This document shows, piece by piece, positions 34,638-42,596 of a DNA stretch of 64,000 bases. Source of the stretch: an uncultured Desulfovibrio sp. (GTDB lineage: Bacteria; Desulfobacterota; Desulfovibrionia; Desulfovibrionales; Desulfovibrionaceae). A program made the translations under genes and the position numbers. Within the stretch, counting starts at the first letter, position 1; every line of letters starts with the position of its first letter. The stretch spans positions 288,851 through 352,850 of the forward strand of contig CAJUMQ010000001.1 in the NCBI GenBank assembly GCA_910587035.1, read 5' to 3'. A model generated the notes under the pieces. It did not search any database. It saw nothing but the letters and a program-made list of their open reading frames with translations, and was not told the origin of the DNA.

Positions 34638-35530
34638 CAGATTTTCTCCTCCATGCGTTCTCCCAGAAGGCCTGTGGGTTTAACCAGAAGAACCAGCACC
34701 AGCAGGAGGAAGGCGAAGGCATCCCTGTAGCCGGAAAGCTCCGGCATGAACGCTACAGCCATGATCTCCACAAAACCCAGCGCAAGGCCGCCAAGCACTG
34801 CGCCCTCTATGGAGCCTATGCCTCCAAAAACAGCCGCAATAAAAGCCTTCAGCCCTGGCATGACGCCCATGTAGGGGTGTACCTGCGGGTAGCGCAGGGC
34901 CCACATGATGCCTGCTGCCGCGGCCAGGGCGGAGCCAAGGCCAAAAGTTAGGGCAATGATATTGTCAACACGCACCCCGAGCAGCCTTGTGGTTTCTATG
35001 TCCTTGGAAATGGCCCTCATGGCAAGGCCAGGTCTGGTTTTGTAGACTATGTAGAGCAGGATGCAGACAAGGACAATCGTCATGCCTGGCACGAAGGCAG
35101 CAAGGTGGGTTATGCGGAGATTGCCAATCTGCCAGGCATTTGTCAGCCATTCCGGCTGAAGCACGGGCCTGGGCTGGCCGGTGAACACGACAACGGCCAC
35201 ACTCTCTATGAAAAAGGACATGGCAATGGCGCTGATGAGGGCGGAGATGCGTGGAGCGTCTCTGAGGGGACGATATGCGACCCTGTCGATGAGAACACCA
35301 AGAACACCCGCCGCGGCAATGGAAATTATGGCGGCCACGCCCCAGGGCCAGCCGAAGGCGAATGTGCCAAAGAATATGAAATAGGCGCCGACCATAAGAA
35401 TATCGCCATGGGCAAAGTTGATCAGACGCAAAATACCGTACACCATTGTATAGCCGATGGCGATGAGCGCATAGAGCGAACCCAGAGTCAGGGCATTGAA
35501 ACAGTGCTGGAGAAACATCTCGAAGCTCAT
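34637..35530 (-). CDS. livH: Branched-chain amino acid ABC transporter permease LivH
   Basis: 297 aa from the ATG at 35530 (TGAGG upstream). Motifs: GSLYALIAIGYTMVYGILRLINFAHGD at the N-terminus, MRAISKDIETTRLLGVRVDNII in the cytoplasmic loop and VFGGIGSIEGAVLGGLALGF. Second permease of the liv system. Separated from livJ by 131 nt that contain a strong hairpin. Confidence 0.95.
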   Translation of the reverse strand: MSFEMFLQHCFNALTLGSLYALIAIGYTMVYGILRLINFAHGDILMVGAYFIFFGTFAFGWPWGVAAIISIAAAGVLGVLIDRVAYRPLRDAPRISALISAIAMSFFIESVAVVVFTGQPRPVLQPEWLTNAWQIGNLRITHLAAFVPGMTIVLVCILLYIVYKTRPGLAMRAISKDIETTRLLGVRVDNIIALTFGLGSALAAAAGIMWALRYPQVHPYMGVMPGLKAFIAAVFGGIGSIEGAVLGGLALGFVEIMAVAFMPELSGYRDAFAFLLLVLVLLVKPTGLLGERMEEKI

Positions 35531-35624
35531 TGAAACCTCAGGACTGGTCGGGATTTGGCGAGCAGCGCGGAAAAAACGGATACATGTGGCGACCGGCAAG
35601 CACGGGCGGGATGAACGCGGACAA

Positions 35625-35655
35625 AATGGCGGCCGCCATTGCGACGGCCGCCATT
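35625..35655 (-). promoter_or_regulatory. Hairpin after livJ, probable mRNA stabiliser/attenuator
   Basis: AATGGCGGCCG (35625-35635) pairs perfectly with CGGCCGCCATT (35645-35655), 6 nt after the livJ stop and before livH, without a T run. Such hairpins usually protect the binding-protein mRNA and lower permease expression; that role is inferred. Confidence 0.6.
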
Positions 35656-35661
35656 GCATTG

Positions 35662-36822
35662 CTATTTAGGCGTAACCTCGCCAACATATACACGCTTGCC
35701 GTCCTTGTATTCAATGATGCCGACCGGCATTTCGGCATCATGCGTCTCATTTATGGAGAGCTTGCCAAGAGCGGTGGGCAGCTCCACAGTTTCGGCCAGA
35801 GCCTTGGCTATGGCCTTGGGTTCGGCGCTGTTGGCGCGTTTGATTGCATCCAGAATCAGGAAATAGCAGTTATAGCCCAGGGCACCATTAACATTGGTGT
35901 CCTTGTTGGGATATGCCTTTTTCCAGGCTTCCGTAAAACGCTTTGCCTCGGCGCTCATGTTGGGCATCTGCGGGTCATACGGGAATGTGGTATGCATGAA
36001 GCCTTCCACTGCATTGCCGCCGAGCTTTACTGTGTCCGGGTTGTCCATGGCGTCTGCGCCCATGAGGCGGAACTTGGCGCCAAGCTCCTTGGCCTGCTTC
36101 ATGATAATGGCGCCCTCGGCGAAATATGCCGGCATAAAGACGATGTCCGGGTTCTTGGCTATGAGCTCGGTGAGCTGGGCTGTGAAGTCCTGGTCGCCAG
36201 AGCTGTATTTGAGGTTTGCGACAACCTCGCCTCCAAGCTTTTTGAAGGCGCGGGTGAAGAAACTGCTCAGGCCCACAGCGTAGTCGTTTGTCATGTCCAT
36301 CAGCACCGCGGCCTTTTTCATGCCAAGATTTTCCTTGGCATAGGTGGCGGCGGCCAGGCCCTGATATGGGTCAATGAAGCAGGCGCGGAAATAATATTTC
36401 TTGCCTTGGGTGACAAGGGGGTTGGTGCAGGATGTGCCCACGCCGGGGACGGCGGCCTTTTCGCCAATCTCGGCGCCGGCCATGGCCAGGGAGGAGCCAT
36501 AGGTGCCAATAAAGGCGCAGACCTTGTCGCGCTCAATCAGCCTTTTGACGGCATTGGCGGCCTCAACCTTGTCGGACTTGTTGTCCACCACCACTAGCTC
36601 CACGGGGCGTCCCAGCACTTCGGGCATCTCCTGGTGGGCCAGGCGCACACCTTCCAGCTCAAGCTGCCCGCCAAAGGCATTCTGGCCGGTAAGGGGCAGA
36701 TAGACGCCAATCTTTATGGGTTCCTTGCTTCCGGCAGCGGTATCGGTGGCGGCCTGGACGGAATTAACGCCCATAAAAAGCGCCAGAGTCATTAACACAA
36801 CAGACAGTTTGCCAATTTTCAT
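35662..36822 (-). CDS. livJ: Branched-chain amino acid ABC transporter substrate-binding protein
   Basis: 386 aa from the ATG at 36822 (AAAGGA upstream). Sec signal peptide (LSVVLMTLALFMGVNSVQA). Type I periplasmic-binding fold: IKIGVYLPLTGQNAFGG, VVVDNKSDKVEAANAVKRLI, AFIGTYGSSLAMA and YFRACFIDPYQGLAAA. First gene of the liv operon; the 196-bp upstream gap should hold the promoter. In this group the ligand may be broader than Leu/Ile/Val. Confidence 0.92.
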   Translation of the reverse strand: MKIGKLSVVLMTLALFMGVNSVQAATDTAAGSKEPIKIGVYLPLTGQNAFGGQLELEGVRLAHQEMPEVLGRPVELVVVDNKSDKVEAANAVKRLIERDKVCAFIGTYGSSLAMAGAEIGEKAAVPGVGTSCTNPLVTQGKKYYFRACFIDPYQGLAAATYAKENLGMKKAAVLMDMTNDYAVGLSSFFTRAFKKLGGEVVANLKYSSGDQDFTAQLTELIAKNPDIVFMPAYFAEGAIIMKQAKELGAKFRLMGADAMDNPDTVKLGGNAVEGFMHTTFPYDPQMPNMSAEAKRFTEAWKKAYPNKDTNVNGALGYNCYFLILDAIKRANSAEPKAIAKALAETVELPTALGKLSINETHDAEMPVGIIEYKDGKRVYVGEVTPK

Positions 36823-37018
36823 CGGTTTTCCTTTCGATGGGTTTGCGCGCGCAGAACAATGCGGCCAAATTTCCAAAACTCTGTAAAATAAGTTTAATTT
36901 TCGCATATTTTTTTACATGTTGCAATTCACAATTTTACCAACCGATTTTGGGCCGCAAAGTATGGCCCGGGGCAGGAGCAAACAATATGCGGCATTGCCG
37001 CCAGGGAAATTCCGCTGG

Positions 37019-38083
37019 CTACCGTCTGCGCTGGAATTTTTTGGCGACAGCAGCTAAAAACATGCCATACTTTCTGGCCTCCACCCGGGTGTTGCGTAGC
37101 ATTTCCGCAGGCGGCTCTGCGGATTTTGGCAATTCGACGTTCACAGGACAATAACCATATGCCGCCATGGCGCCAGCAAATTTTTTGCGAAACTCCTCCG
37201 GAATGTAGCCCTCAAAAACAAAATCTTTGTTGCCCCCCAGGGTTGCTACATAATTCGCATACTCTTCCCAGCTTTCATCGCTGAACATTCTGGCCGCAAG
37301 AATATTGAGCATGTGCCAGCCTTTGCGCGTTTTTGCCAGTTCCGCCAGTTTTGGATATCTGTCTGCCATGCCCTCGGCCTGCCCCCAGATCGCGTCGCCG
37401 CCAATCACCTGAAAATTGTCAAAAACATGCCTGGCGGCAGTCGATTTGCCAGTGCCCGGCTCGCCCATTACAAGAATGGCATAGGGCAGCCTTTTTCGGA
37501 TATGGAAAATGAAGCGCGGCACGGGGTCGCCAGCCTGGGGGATGCTTTCCCCCACATATTTCCAGGCATAGGGGGCAAGCATTTTCTCAATCCCCTGCCA
37601 TGTGGGAAAAAGCCTTTCATCGATGCCGCGCCTGCATTTTAGCCAGCCCGCCAACGGGCCTGGCCCAGCGTCGGGCATGCTGGAGTCGGCTATGCCAATC
37701 TCAAGCACAAGCAGACCGGCTGGAGCCAGCGCGCGCATCATGGCCTCAAGCAGTTTTTCCTGATCCTGGGCATAATGAATGGCAGATGCGCAGAGAATCA
37801 CATCGTATTTTTTGTCATTTTCATAAAGAAAGTCCACCCAGTCCGCCTGGATGAAATTACAGGCCGGGAAACGCTGCCGGGCAAGGGCAATATACTCGGC
37901 CTGGTTGTCAACTCCGGTTATGGATCTGGCGCCTTCAAAATGGGCATAGCCGCAAAAAAAGCCTTCATTGCAGCCGATATCGAGAAAGGTTTTGCCGCAA
38001 AGCCCCGGCATTGGCAGCGAAGCCAGCTTGGCAATGGAATTTGATGTGCCAGGATCCCCCGGAAAGGTCTGATAGGAGTGCAT
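37019..38083 (-). CDS. Fusion of SAM-dependent methyltransferase and P-loop kinase domains
   Basis: 354 aa. Residues ~20-180: class I methyltransferase with motif I FLDIGCNEGFFCGYA (33-47), the acidic VDNQAEY, and YDVILCASAIHYAQDQEKLLEAM. Residues ~200-354: a kinase-like domain with Walker A GEPGTGKST (207-215), IGGDAIWGQ and DFVFEGYIPEEF. The order methyltransferase-kinase in one chain is unusual. Such pairs could modify a cell-surface sugar or polyol, but no polysaccharide genes are adjacent. Divergent from rpsF; AGGGG 8 nt before the ATG. Substrates are unknown. Confidence 0.75.
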   Translation of the reverse strand: MHSYQTFPGDPGTSNSIAKLASLPMPGLCGKTFLDIGCNEGFFCGYAHFEGARSITGVDNQAEYIALARQRFPACNFIQADWVDFLYENDKKYDVILCASAIHYAQDQEKLLEAMMRALAPAGLLVLEIGIADSSMPDAGPGPLAGWLKCRRGIDERLFPTWQGIEKMLAPYAWKYVGESIPQAGDPVPRFIFHIRKRLPYAILVMGEPGTGKSTAARHVFDNFQVIGGDAIWGQAEGMADRYPKLAELAKTRKGWHMLNILAARMFSDESWEEYANYVATLGGNKDFVFEGYIPEEFRKKFAGAMAAYGYCPVNVELPKSAEPPAEMLRNTRVEARKYGMFLAAVAKKFQRRR

Positions 38084-38158
38084 GCATATCCCCTGAACAA
38101 AATGGAAGATGCACCAGAATATATAAATCCATATGGCCTGACAATATTACATGCATCT

Positions 38159-38182
38159 ATTGAAATTGTCCAAATTTCAACC
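38159..38182 (+). repeat. Dispersed intergenic palindrome, copy 4
   Basis: TTGAAATT (38160-38167) and AATTTCAA (38173-38180) are perfect 8-bp arms around GTCCA, followed by CCACGTGGC. This is the most symmetrical copy. It lies between the divergent fusion gene and rpsF. Confidence 0.65.
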
Positions 38183-38366
38183 ACGTGGCGCATTCTGTTT
38201 AGCGACCTGGAGTGCATGGCAGGCAGTGCGCAAGCCATGGCCGATTTTTGGGCATGCATTGACAGGAGACGGGCAAATTTATATATGAACCATTCCTTGC
38301 TCGCCAGAAGCTGTCACAAAACAACCTTGAAGCCAAAGGCGGGCTGACAATCCACAAGGAGATTTT

Positions 38367-38672
38367 ATGCGTCAATTTGAAACACTGCTGCTTCTTTCGC
38401 CGGAACTTTCGGCAGACAGCCGCGAGGCCATTCTGGCTGCGCTTGTGGCTGTTCTTGAGCGCGAAGGCGGTAAACTGGTGGAAATGGATCAATGGGGCAT
38501 GCGTGATCTGGCCTATCCGGTTCACAAGCTCATGCGCGGCTTTTATGTCCGCCTTGTCTATGATGCCCCACCAAAGCTTGTGGCGGAACTTGAACGCAAC
38601 ATCCGCATAACTGACGGGATTTTCAAATTTCTCACAGTCAAGCTGGCCGAAAGGGCCGGGGAGGATGCATAG
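38367..38672 (+). CDS. rpsF: 30S ribosomal protein bS6
   Basis: 101 aa; AAGGAG precedes the ATG. MRQFETLLLLSPELS, the KLVEMDQWGMRDLAYPV strand and GFYVRLVYDAPPKLVAELERN are the conserved S6 blocks. Binds bS18 on the 16S central domain platform. First gene of rpsF-rpsR-rplI-dnaB. Confidence 0.97.
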   Translation: MRQFETLLLLSPELSADSREAILAALVAVLEREGGKLVEMDQWGMRDLAYPVHKLMRGFYVRLVYDAPPKLVAELERNIRITDGIFKFLTVKLAERAGEDA

Positions 38673-38936
38673 ATGGCTTTCAAGAAAAAATTCGCGCCAC
38701 GCCGCAAATTCTGCCGTTTTTGCGCAGACAAGGACATTCCCCTCAATTACAAGAATCCCGAGGTGCTCCGTGATTTCGTCACCGAGCGCGGCAAGATAAT
38801 CGCCAGGCGCATCACAGGTGTCTGCGCCCGCCACCAAAGAGAGCTCACCAGGGAGATCAAGCGCGCCAGACAAATGGCGCTGATGATCTATACCCCGACT
38901 CATGATTCCCAGGTCAAGAAAAAGAGCTCCATCTGA
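38673..38936 (+). CDS. rpsR: 30S ribosomal protein bS18
   Basis: 87 aa, ATG directly after the rpsF TAG. KFAPRRKFCRFC, DFVTERGKIIARRITGVCARHQRELTREIKRARQMAL are the S18 core. The three cysteines of the zinc-binding (C+) form are present: CRFC and GVCARH. Confidence 0.97.
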   Translation: MAFKKKFAPRRKFCRFCADKDIPLNYKNPEVLRDFVTERGKIIARRITGVCARHQRELTREIKRARQMALMIYTPTHDSQVKKKSSI

Positions 38937-38958
38937 AAGTCCGTGGACGCCATGGGCA

Positions 38959-38986
38959 GGCAGCCGCAATAAAGGGCTGCCCTGTT
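38959..38986 (+). terminator. Weak terminator/attenuator between rpsR and rplI
   Basis: GGCAGCC (38959-38965) pairs with GGCTGCC (38975-38981) followed by CTGTTTT. Partial termination would lower rplI-dnaB expression relative to rpsF-rpsR. Confidence 0.4.
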
Positions 38987-39082
38987 TTCCATGCCGCAAC
39001 TGTGGCGTGGATTCCTGTAATTGAGCGGCATGCGCCGCTGCCAATATAATGGAAGCCGCATGCGTCTTCCAGGGAGGCTTCA

Positions 39083-39643
39083 ATGAAAATCATACTCCGC
39101 GCCGACGTCGAAAATCTCGGCAGCCTGGGTGATGTGGTGAATGTCAGGCCCGGCTATGCGCGAAACTATCTTCTGCCGCAGGGGCTGGCGATGATCGCAA
39201 GCCCGGCCAATCTCAAGGTTTTTGAACATGAGCGCAAGAAGCTGCAGGCCCGCATGGACGCCCTGCGAGCAGAGGCTCTCGGCCTGCAGGGGCGTCTTGA
39301 AAATCTGGACATCATCATTCCCATGCATGTTGGTGAAAATGGCAAACTTTATGGCTCCGTTACATCCACCATCATTGGCGATGCCATAGCCGCCCTTGGC
39401 GTGGATGTGGATCGTCGCCGCATTCTTATGGATGCCCCCATCCGCACACTTGGCGAACACCCGGTGCGTGTGCGTCTCCATGCCGATGTTGTGGCCATGG
39501 TGCCCGTAAAGGTTGTATCTGACCAGCCAGTGGAAGAGGATCCCATTGTTGAGCTCACTGAAGCCGAAAAGGCCGCTCTGGCGGTTGAAGAGGCCATCAT
39601 TGAGTCCGAGGCAGCCAGAATTGATGCCGGTCTTGAGGGCTAG
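39083..39643 (+). CDS. rplI: 50S ribosomal protein bL9
   Basis: 186 aa, longer than the usual ~150 because of a C-terminal acidic extension (after residue ~150: VEEDPIVELTEAEKAALAVEEAIIESEAAR). N-terminal MKIILRADVENLGSLGDVVNVRPGYARNYLLPQGLA is diagnostic. The rest holds the long connecting helix and the RNA-binding domain (LYGSVTSTIIGDAI). GGGAGG precedes the ATG. Confidence 0.96.
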   Translation: MKIILRADVENLGSLGDVVNVRPGYARNYLLPQGLAMIASPANLKVFEHERKKLQARMDALRAEALGLQGRLENLDIIIPMHVGENGKLYGSVTSTIIGDAIAALGVDVDRRRILMDAPIRTLGEHPVRVRLHADVVAMVPVKVVSDQPVEEDPIVELTEAEKAALAVEEAIIESEAARIDAGLEG

Positions 39644-39651
39644 ACGGCCCG

Positions 39652-41115
39652 ATGCCGGAAATAAATGACACAACCGCCCCGGGGCGCAAGCCCAGGGGCG
39701 GCAAAAAAAACAGCCAGACCACACCCCCAATTCAGGATGTCCAAAGCGAACTGCTGAGGCGTGTGCCACCCCACAGCGCCGAAGCAGAGGTTGCCGTGCT
39801 GGCGGGCATACTCATGCGCCCCCAGCTCATGAACAGCATAGCCGACATCCTTGCCCCAGAAGATTTCTATCTGCCCGCGCACAAGGCAATTTTTAAAAGT
39901 TTTGTGGAGCTGTATTCCAAAAGCGCCCCCATCGACCTTGTGGCTGTGGCCGAGCATTTAAAAAATGCCAATGAGCTGGAACAGGCAGGCGGCGCCATCT
40001 ATCTTGGGCAACTGGCTCAAGCTGTGGTCACTGGCGCAAATGCTGCCTATTATGCGTCCCTGGTGCGTAACAAGTCCATCCAGCGCAACCTTATTGACAC
40101 CTGCGCCGGCATCATAAGCAACTGCTTTGATCCTGGCGCGGAAATTGACACCCTGCTGGATCAGTCGGAGCAGAGCATTTTTTCTGTTTCCAAACGCACG
40201 GCCAAGAACGACTTCACACCTGGCGCCGAATTGCTTGACAAGGTATTTGAAAACCTGTCGCGTCTTTCCGATGCCAATGATGTCATCACCGGCGTGACTA
40301 CCGGATTTGAAAGACTGGATTCGCTTACAGCCGGTCTGCAGAATTCCGATCTCATTATTGTTGCCGCAAGGCCCAGCATGGGCAAAACCGCTTTTGCCCT
40401 TTGTGTGGCTCTCAATGCCGCCATTCGCCAGAATGTGACTGTGGGCATCTTCTCGCTGGAAATGAGCAAGGAGCAGCTGATGCAGAGGATGCTGGCCGTG
40501 CGCGGCAAAGTTGACCTTTCGCATTTGCGCAGGCCATCCCTGCTTACAGATCCCGAGTGGCAATATCTGTATCAGGCCGGAGATGTCATCTCCCATGCTC
40601 CCATATATATCGATGACAGCCCGGCCCTCTCCACCATGGAGCTCAGGGCAAGAGCCAGAAGGCTCAAGGCCGAGCATGGGCTTGGCCTTGTGGTGATTGA
40701 CTATCTCCAGCTGATGCGGTCAAGCAGGCGCACAGACTCGCGCGAGCTTGAAATCTCCGATATATCACGCTCATTAAAGGGTCTGGCCAAGGAACTGGAT
40801 ATCCCTGTCATTGCGCTGTCCCAGCTCAACAGAAAAGTGGAGGACAGAACCGACAAAAGACCCATACTTGCGGATCTTCGGGAATCCGGCGCCATCGAGC
40901 AGGACGCCGATGTGATCATGTTCGTCTACAGGGAGGATGTGTACAAATTCAAAAAACCTTCCGAAAGACCAGCGCGCGGCGATGCGGAAATTATCATTGG
41001 CAAACAGCGCAATGGGCCGGTGGGCGTTGCCGAGCTTTATTACAACTCGCCATACACTTCCTTTGAAAACAAAAGCCCGGATTTCGTGCCCCAGCCATCA
41101 GAAAACGTCTCCTGA
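39652..41115 (+). CDS. dnaB: Replicative DNA helicase
   Basis: 487 aa. N-terminal DnaG-binding domain (PPHSAEAEVAVLAGIL, PEDFYLPAHKAIF), then a RecA-like ATPase with Walker A ARPSMGKTA (residues 239-247), FSLEMSKEQLMQRM and VVIDYLQLM. C-terminal DADVIMFVYREDVY is typical. The first 30 residues are Lys/Pro-rich and family-variable. Follows rplI by 8 nt. The 41116 repeat element begins right after its stop. Confidence 0.97.
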   Translation: MPEINDTTAPGRKPRGGKKNSQTTPPIQDVQSELLRRVPPHSAEAEVAVLAGILMRPQLMNSIADILAPEDFYLPAHKAIFKSFVELYSKSAPIDLVAVAEHLKNANELEQAGGAIYLGQLAQAVVTGANAAYYASLVRNKSIQRNLIDTCAGIISNCFDPGAEIDTLLDQSEQSIFSVSKRTAKNDFTPGAELLDKVFENLSRLSDANDVITGVTTGFERLDSLTAGLQNSDLIIVAARPSMGKTAFALCVALNAAIRQNVTVGIFSLEMSKEQLMQRMLAVRGKVDLSHLRRPSLLTDPEWQYLYQAGDVISHAPIYIDDSPALSTMELRARARRLKAEHGLGLVVIDYLQLMRSSRRTDSRELEISDISRSLKGLAKELDIPVIALSQLNRKVEDRTDKRPILADLRESGAIEQDADVIMFVYREDVYKFKKPSERPARGDAEIIIGKQRNGPVGVAELYYNSPYTSFENKSPDFVPQPSENVS

Positions 41116-41190
41116 TGGGATGTCAAGTTTTTACCAACGTAAAAACTTGAGGAATGCAGAGCAAAAAACATGGCTTTTGGCTCATTCGCT
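41116..41190 (+). repeat. Diverged copy C of the hairpin element
   Basis: CAAGTTTTTAC (41124-41134) pairs with GTAAAAACTTG (41139-41149); compared with copy A the T-A pair within CATG has become an A-T pair within CAAG/CTTG, keeping the stem, and the loop changed from TGTC to CAAC. The next hairpin (AGAGCAAAAAACATGG, CTTTTGGCTC) is degenerate. Hairpins 3-5 are missing. Confidence 0.75.
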
Positions 41191-41393
41191 GAGCCTTTAG
41201 CGCTGTATCATATTCTTCGTCTGCCCTGGCAGCCTCACTTCATGTGAGACTTTCGCGCAAGTTATTGACACTATTTTCATTTACATTCCCTTTGCCACTG
41301 ATGTATTGGATTGGCCAATACCCACCACAATCGATCCTGTATTTTGGCGCCTCAACCCTGGGCTGCCCAACAATGCCCCGCAAAGGAGTACAA

Positions 41394-42398
41394 ATGAAAA
41401 ATCTGTTCCGCGCATGCGCCATTTGCGCCATCATTGCCATTCCCGGAATTTGCCAGTCTGCATCCTTCCAGAAACCGGAGAGTGTTGTGCCAGTTCCGCC
41501 CTCTGAACAGGGATTGCAAACTATTGTGGCCAACCCGCTTTTCACAGCCGGCAATAACAAGCAAACCCTTGAGGGAGCAATTTTTGATGGCAAGGGAAAT
41601 CTCTTCTTTTGCAATGTTAGCGATCGCAAAATTCAGCGCCTTGACCCGGAAAACAGGCTGGAAACAATTTTTCAGCATGACAGCCTGGGCCCAAGCGGCC
41701 TGGCTCTCCACAAGGATGGACGCCTTTTTTTCACAGCCCTGAATCTTGACAGGGGAATTGGTGAAATTCTGGCACTCTCTCCCGATGGCAATGTGGAGAC
41801 AATCCTCGCCGCGGATGCGGGATATTTGCCCAATGACCTTGTCTTTGACAGGGATGGCGGCTTATATTTTACAGATTTTCGTGGCAGTGCCACAGAACCC
41901 AGTGGTGGAGTCTACTACATGGCGCCAGAGTTAGGCAAAATCACCTCCGTAATCGCCAACATGGGGCAGGCCAATGGGGTTGCCCTTGCCCCAGACGGCA
42001 AGACACTATGGGCCACGGAATATGCGCGCAACCTGTTGCACAGGGCAATTCTGGCAGATGCGACCAAAATACCACCGACCGGCTCGAAAATTCCCTATCA
42101 TTTCACAGGTCCGGCTCCTGATTCCATGCGAGTGGATGCCGATGGAAATGTCTATGTGGCAATGGTGGGACAGGGCCGCGTTATGGTCTTCAACCACAAT
42201 GGTCTGCCAATAGGCCAGATTTTGTTGCCGGAGCGTGATAAAGGCCTGAATCTGCGCTCCACAAGCGTAGCGGTTCATCCCCACAAAAATGAGGTGCGCG
42301 TGGTATCCGGCAACACAGCCGATGCCTCCTCATCCGATGCCATCATTTTCACCGCGCCTGCATTTGCCAGGGGATTAACGGGTGCGCCGGACAGATAG
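41394..42398 (+). CDS. Secreted SMP-30/gluconolactonase-like beta-propeller protein
   Basis: 334 aa from the ATG at 41394, AAAGGAG upstream. Signal peptide (CAICAIIAIPGICQSA). Six-bladed propeller repeats of the SMP-30 family: LEGAIFDGKGNLFFCNVSD, GLALHKDGRLFFTAL, NDLVFDRDGGLYFTDFRG, NGVALAPDGKTLWATEY and DSMRVDADGNVYVAM. The Glu in LEGA and the Asn in PNDL are in the positions of metal ligands. Relatives are lactonases for sugar lactones. A periplasmic lactonase is likely; the substrate is not known. A strong terminator follows at 42521. Confidence 0.82.
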   Translation: MKNLFRACAICAIIAIPGICQSASFQKPESVVPVPPSEQGLQTIVANPLFTAGNNKQTLEGAIFDGKGNLFFCNVSDRKIQRLDPENRLETIFQHDSLGPSGLALHKDGRLFFTALNLDRGIGEILALSPDGNVETILAADAGYLPNDLVFDRDGGLYFTDFRGSATEPSGGVYYMAPELGKITSVIANMGQANGVALAPDGKTLWATEYARNLLHRAILADATKIPPTGSKIPYHFTGPAPDSMRVDADGNVYVAMVGQGRVMVFNHNGLPIGQILLPERDKGLNLRSTSVAVHPHKNEVRVVSGNTADASSSDAIIFTAPAFARGLTGAPDR

Positions 42399-42463
42399 AA
42401 CCTTTTCACTTTATGGCATATGTCTATTTTCAACATAAATATGCGCCCGTCCGCTCAGCGCCT

Positions 42464-42502
42464 GGCCATATGGTTGAAGTGGGACAATTTAAACCGCCAT
42501 AT
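42464..42502 (-). repeat. Dispersed intergenic palindrome, copy 5
   Basis: On the minus strand: GGTTTAAATTGTCCC then ACTTCAACCATATGGCC, closely matching the 4198 copy including the trailing CATATGGCC. It lies between two converging genes, so it cannot be a promoter operator for either. Confidence 0.65.
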
Positions 42503-42520
42503 CATATAAAAGGATAGCCG

Positions 42521-42558
42521 AGAACGCAAAAGCCGCCAGAAGGCGGCTTTTGCGTTCT
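42521..42558. terminator. Strong 17-bp hairpin, bidirectional terminator
   Basis: AGAACGCAAAAGCCGCC (42521-42537) pairs perfectly with GGCGGCTTTTGCGTTCT (42542-42558) across AGAA. T tracts are poor on both sides, but position between converging genes fits termination. Confidence 0.75.
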
Positions 42559-42596
42559 GCCGAAAAACCAACCGGCAGCCATATGGGACAAAAAGT

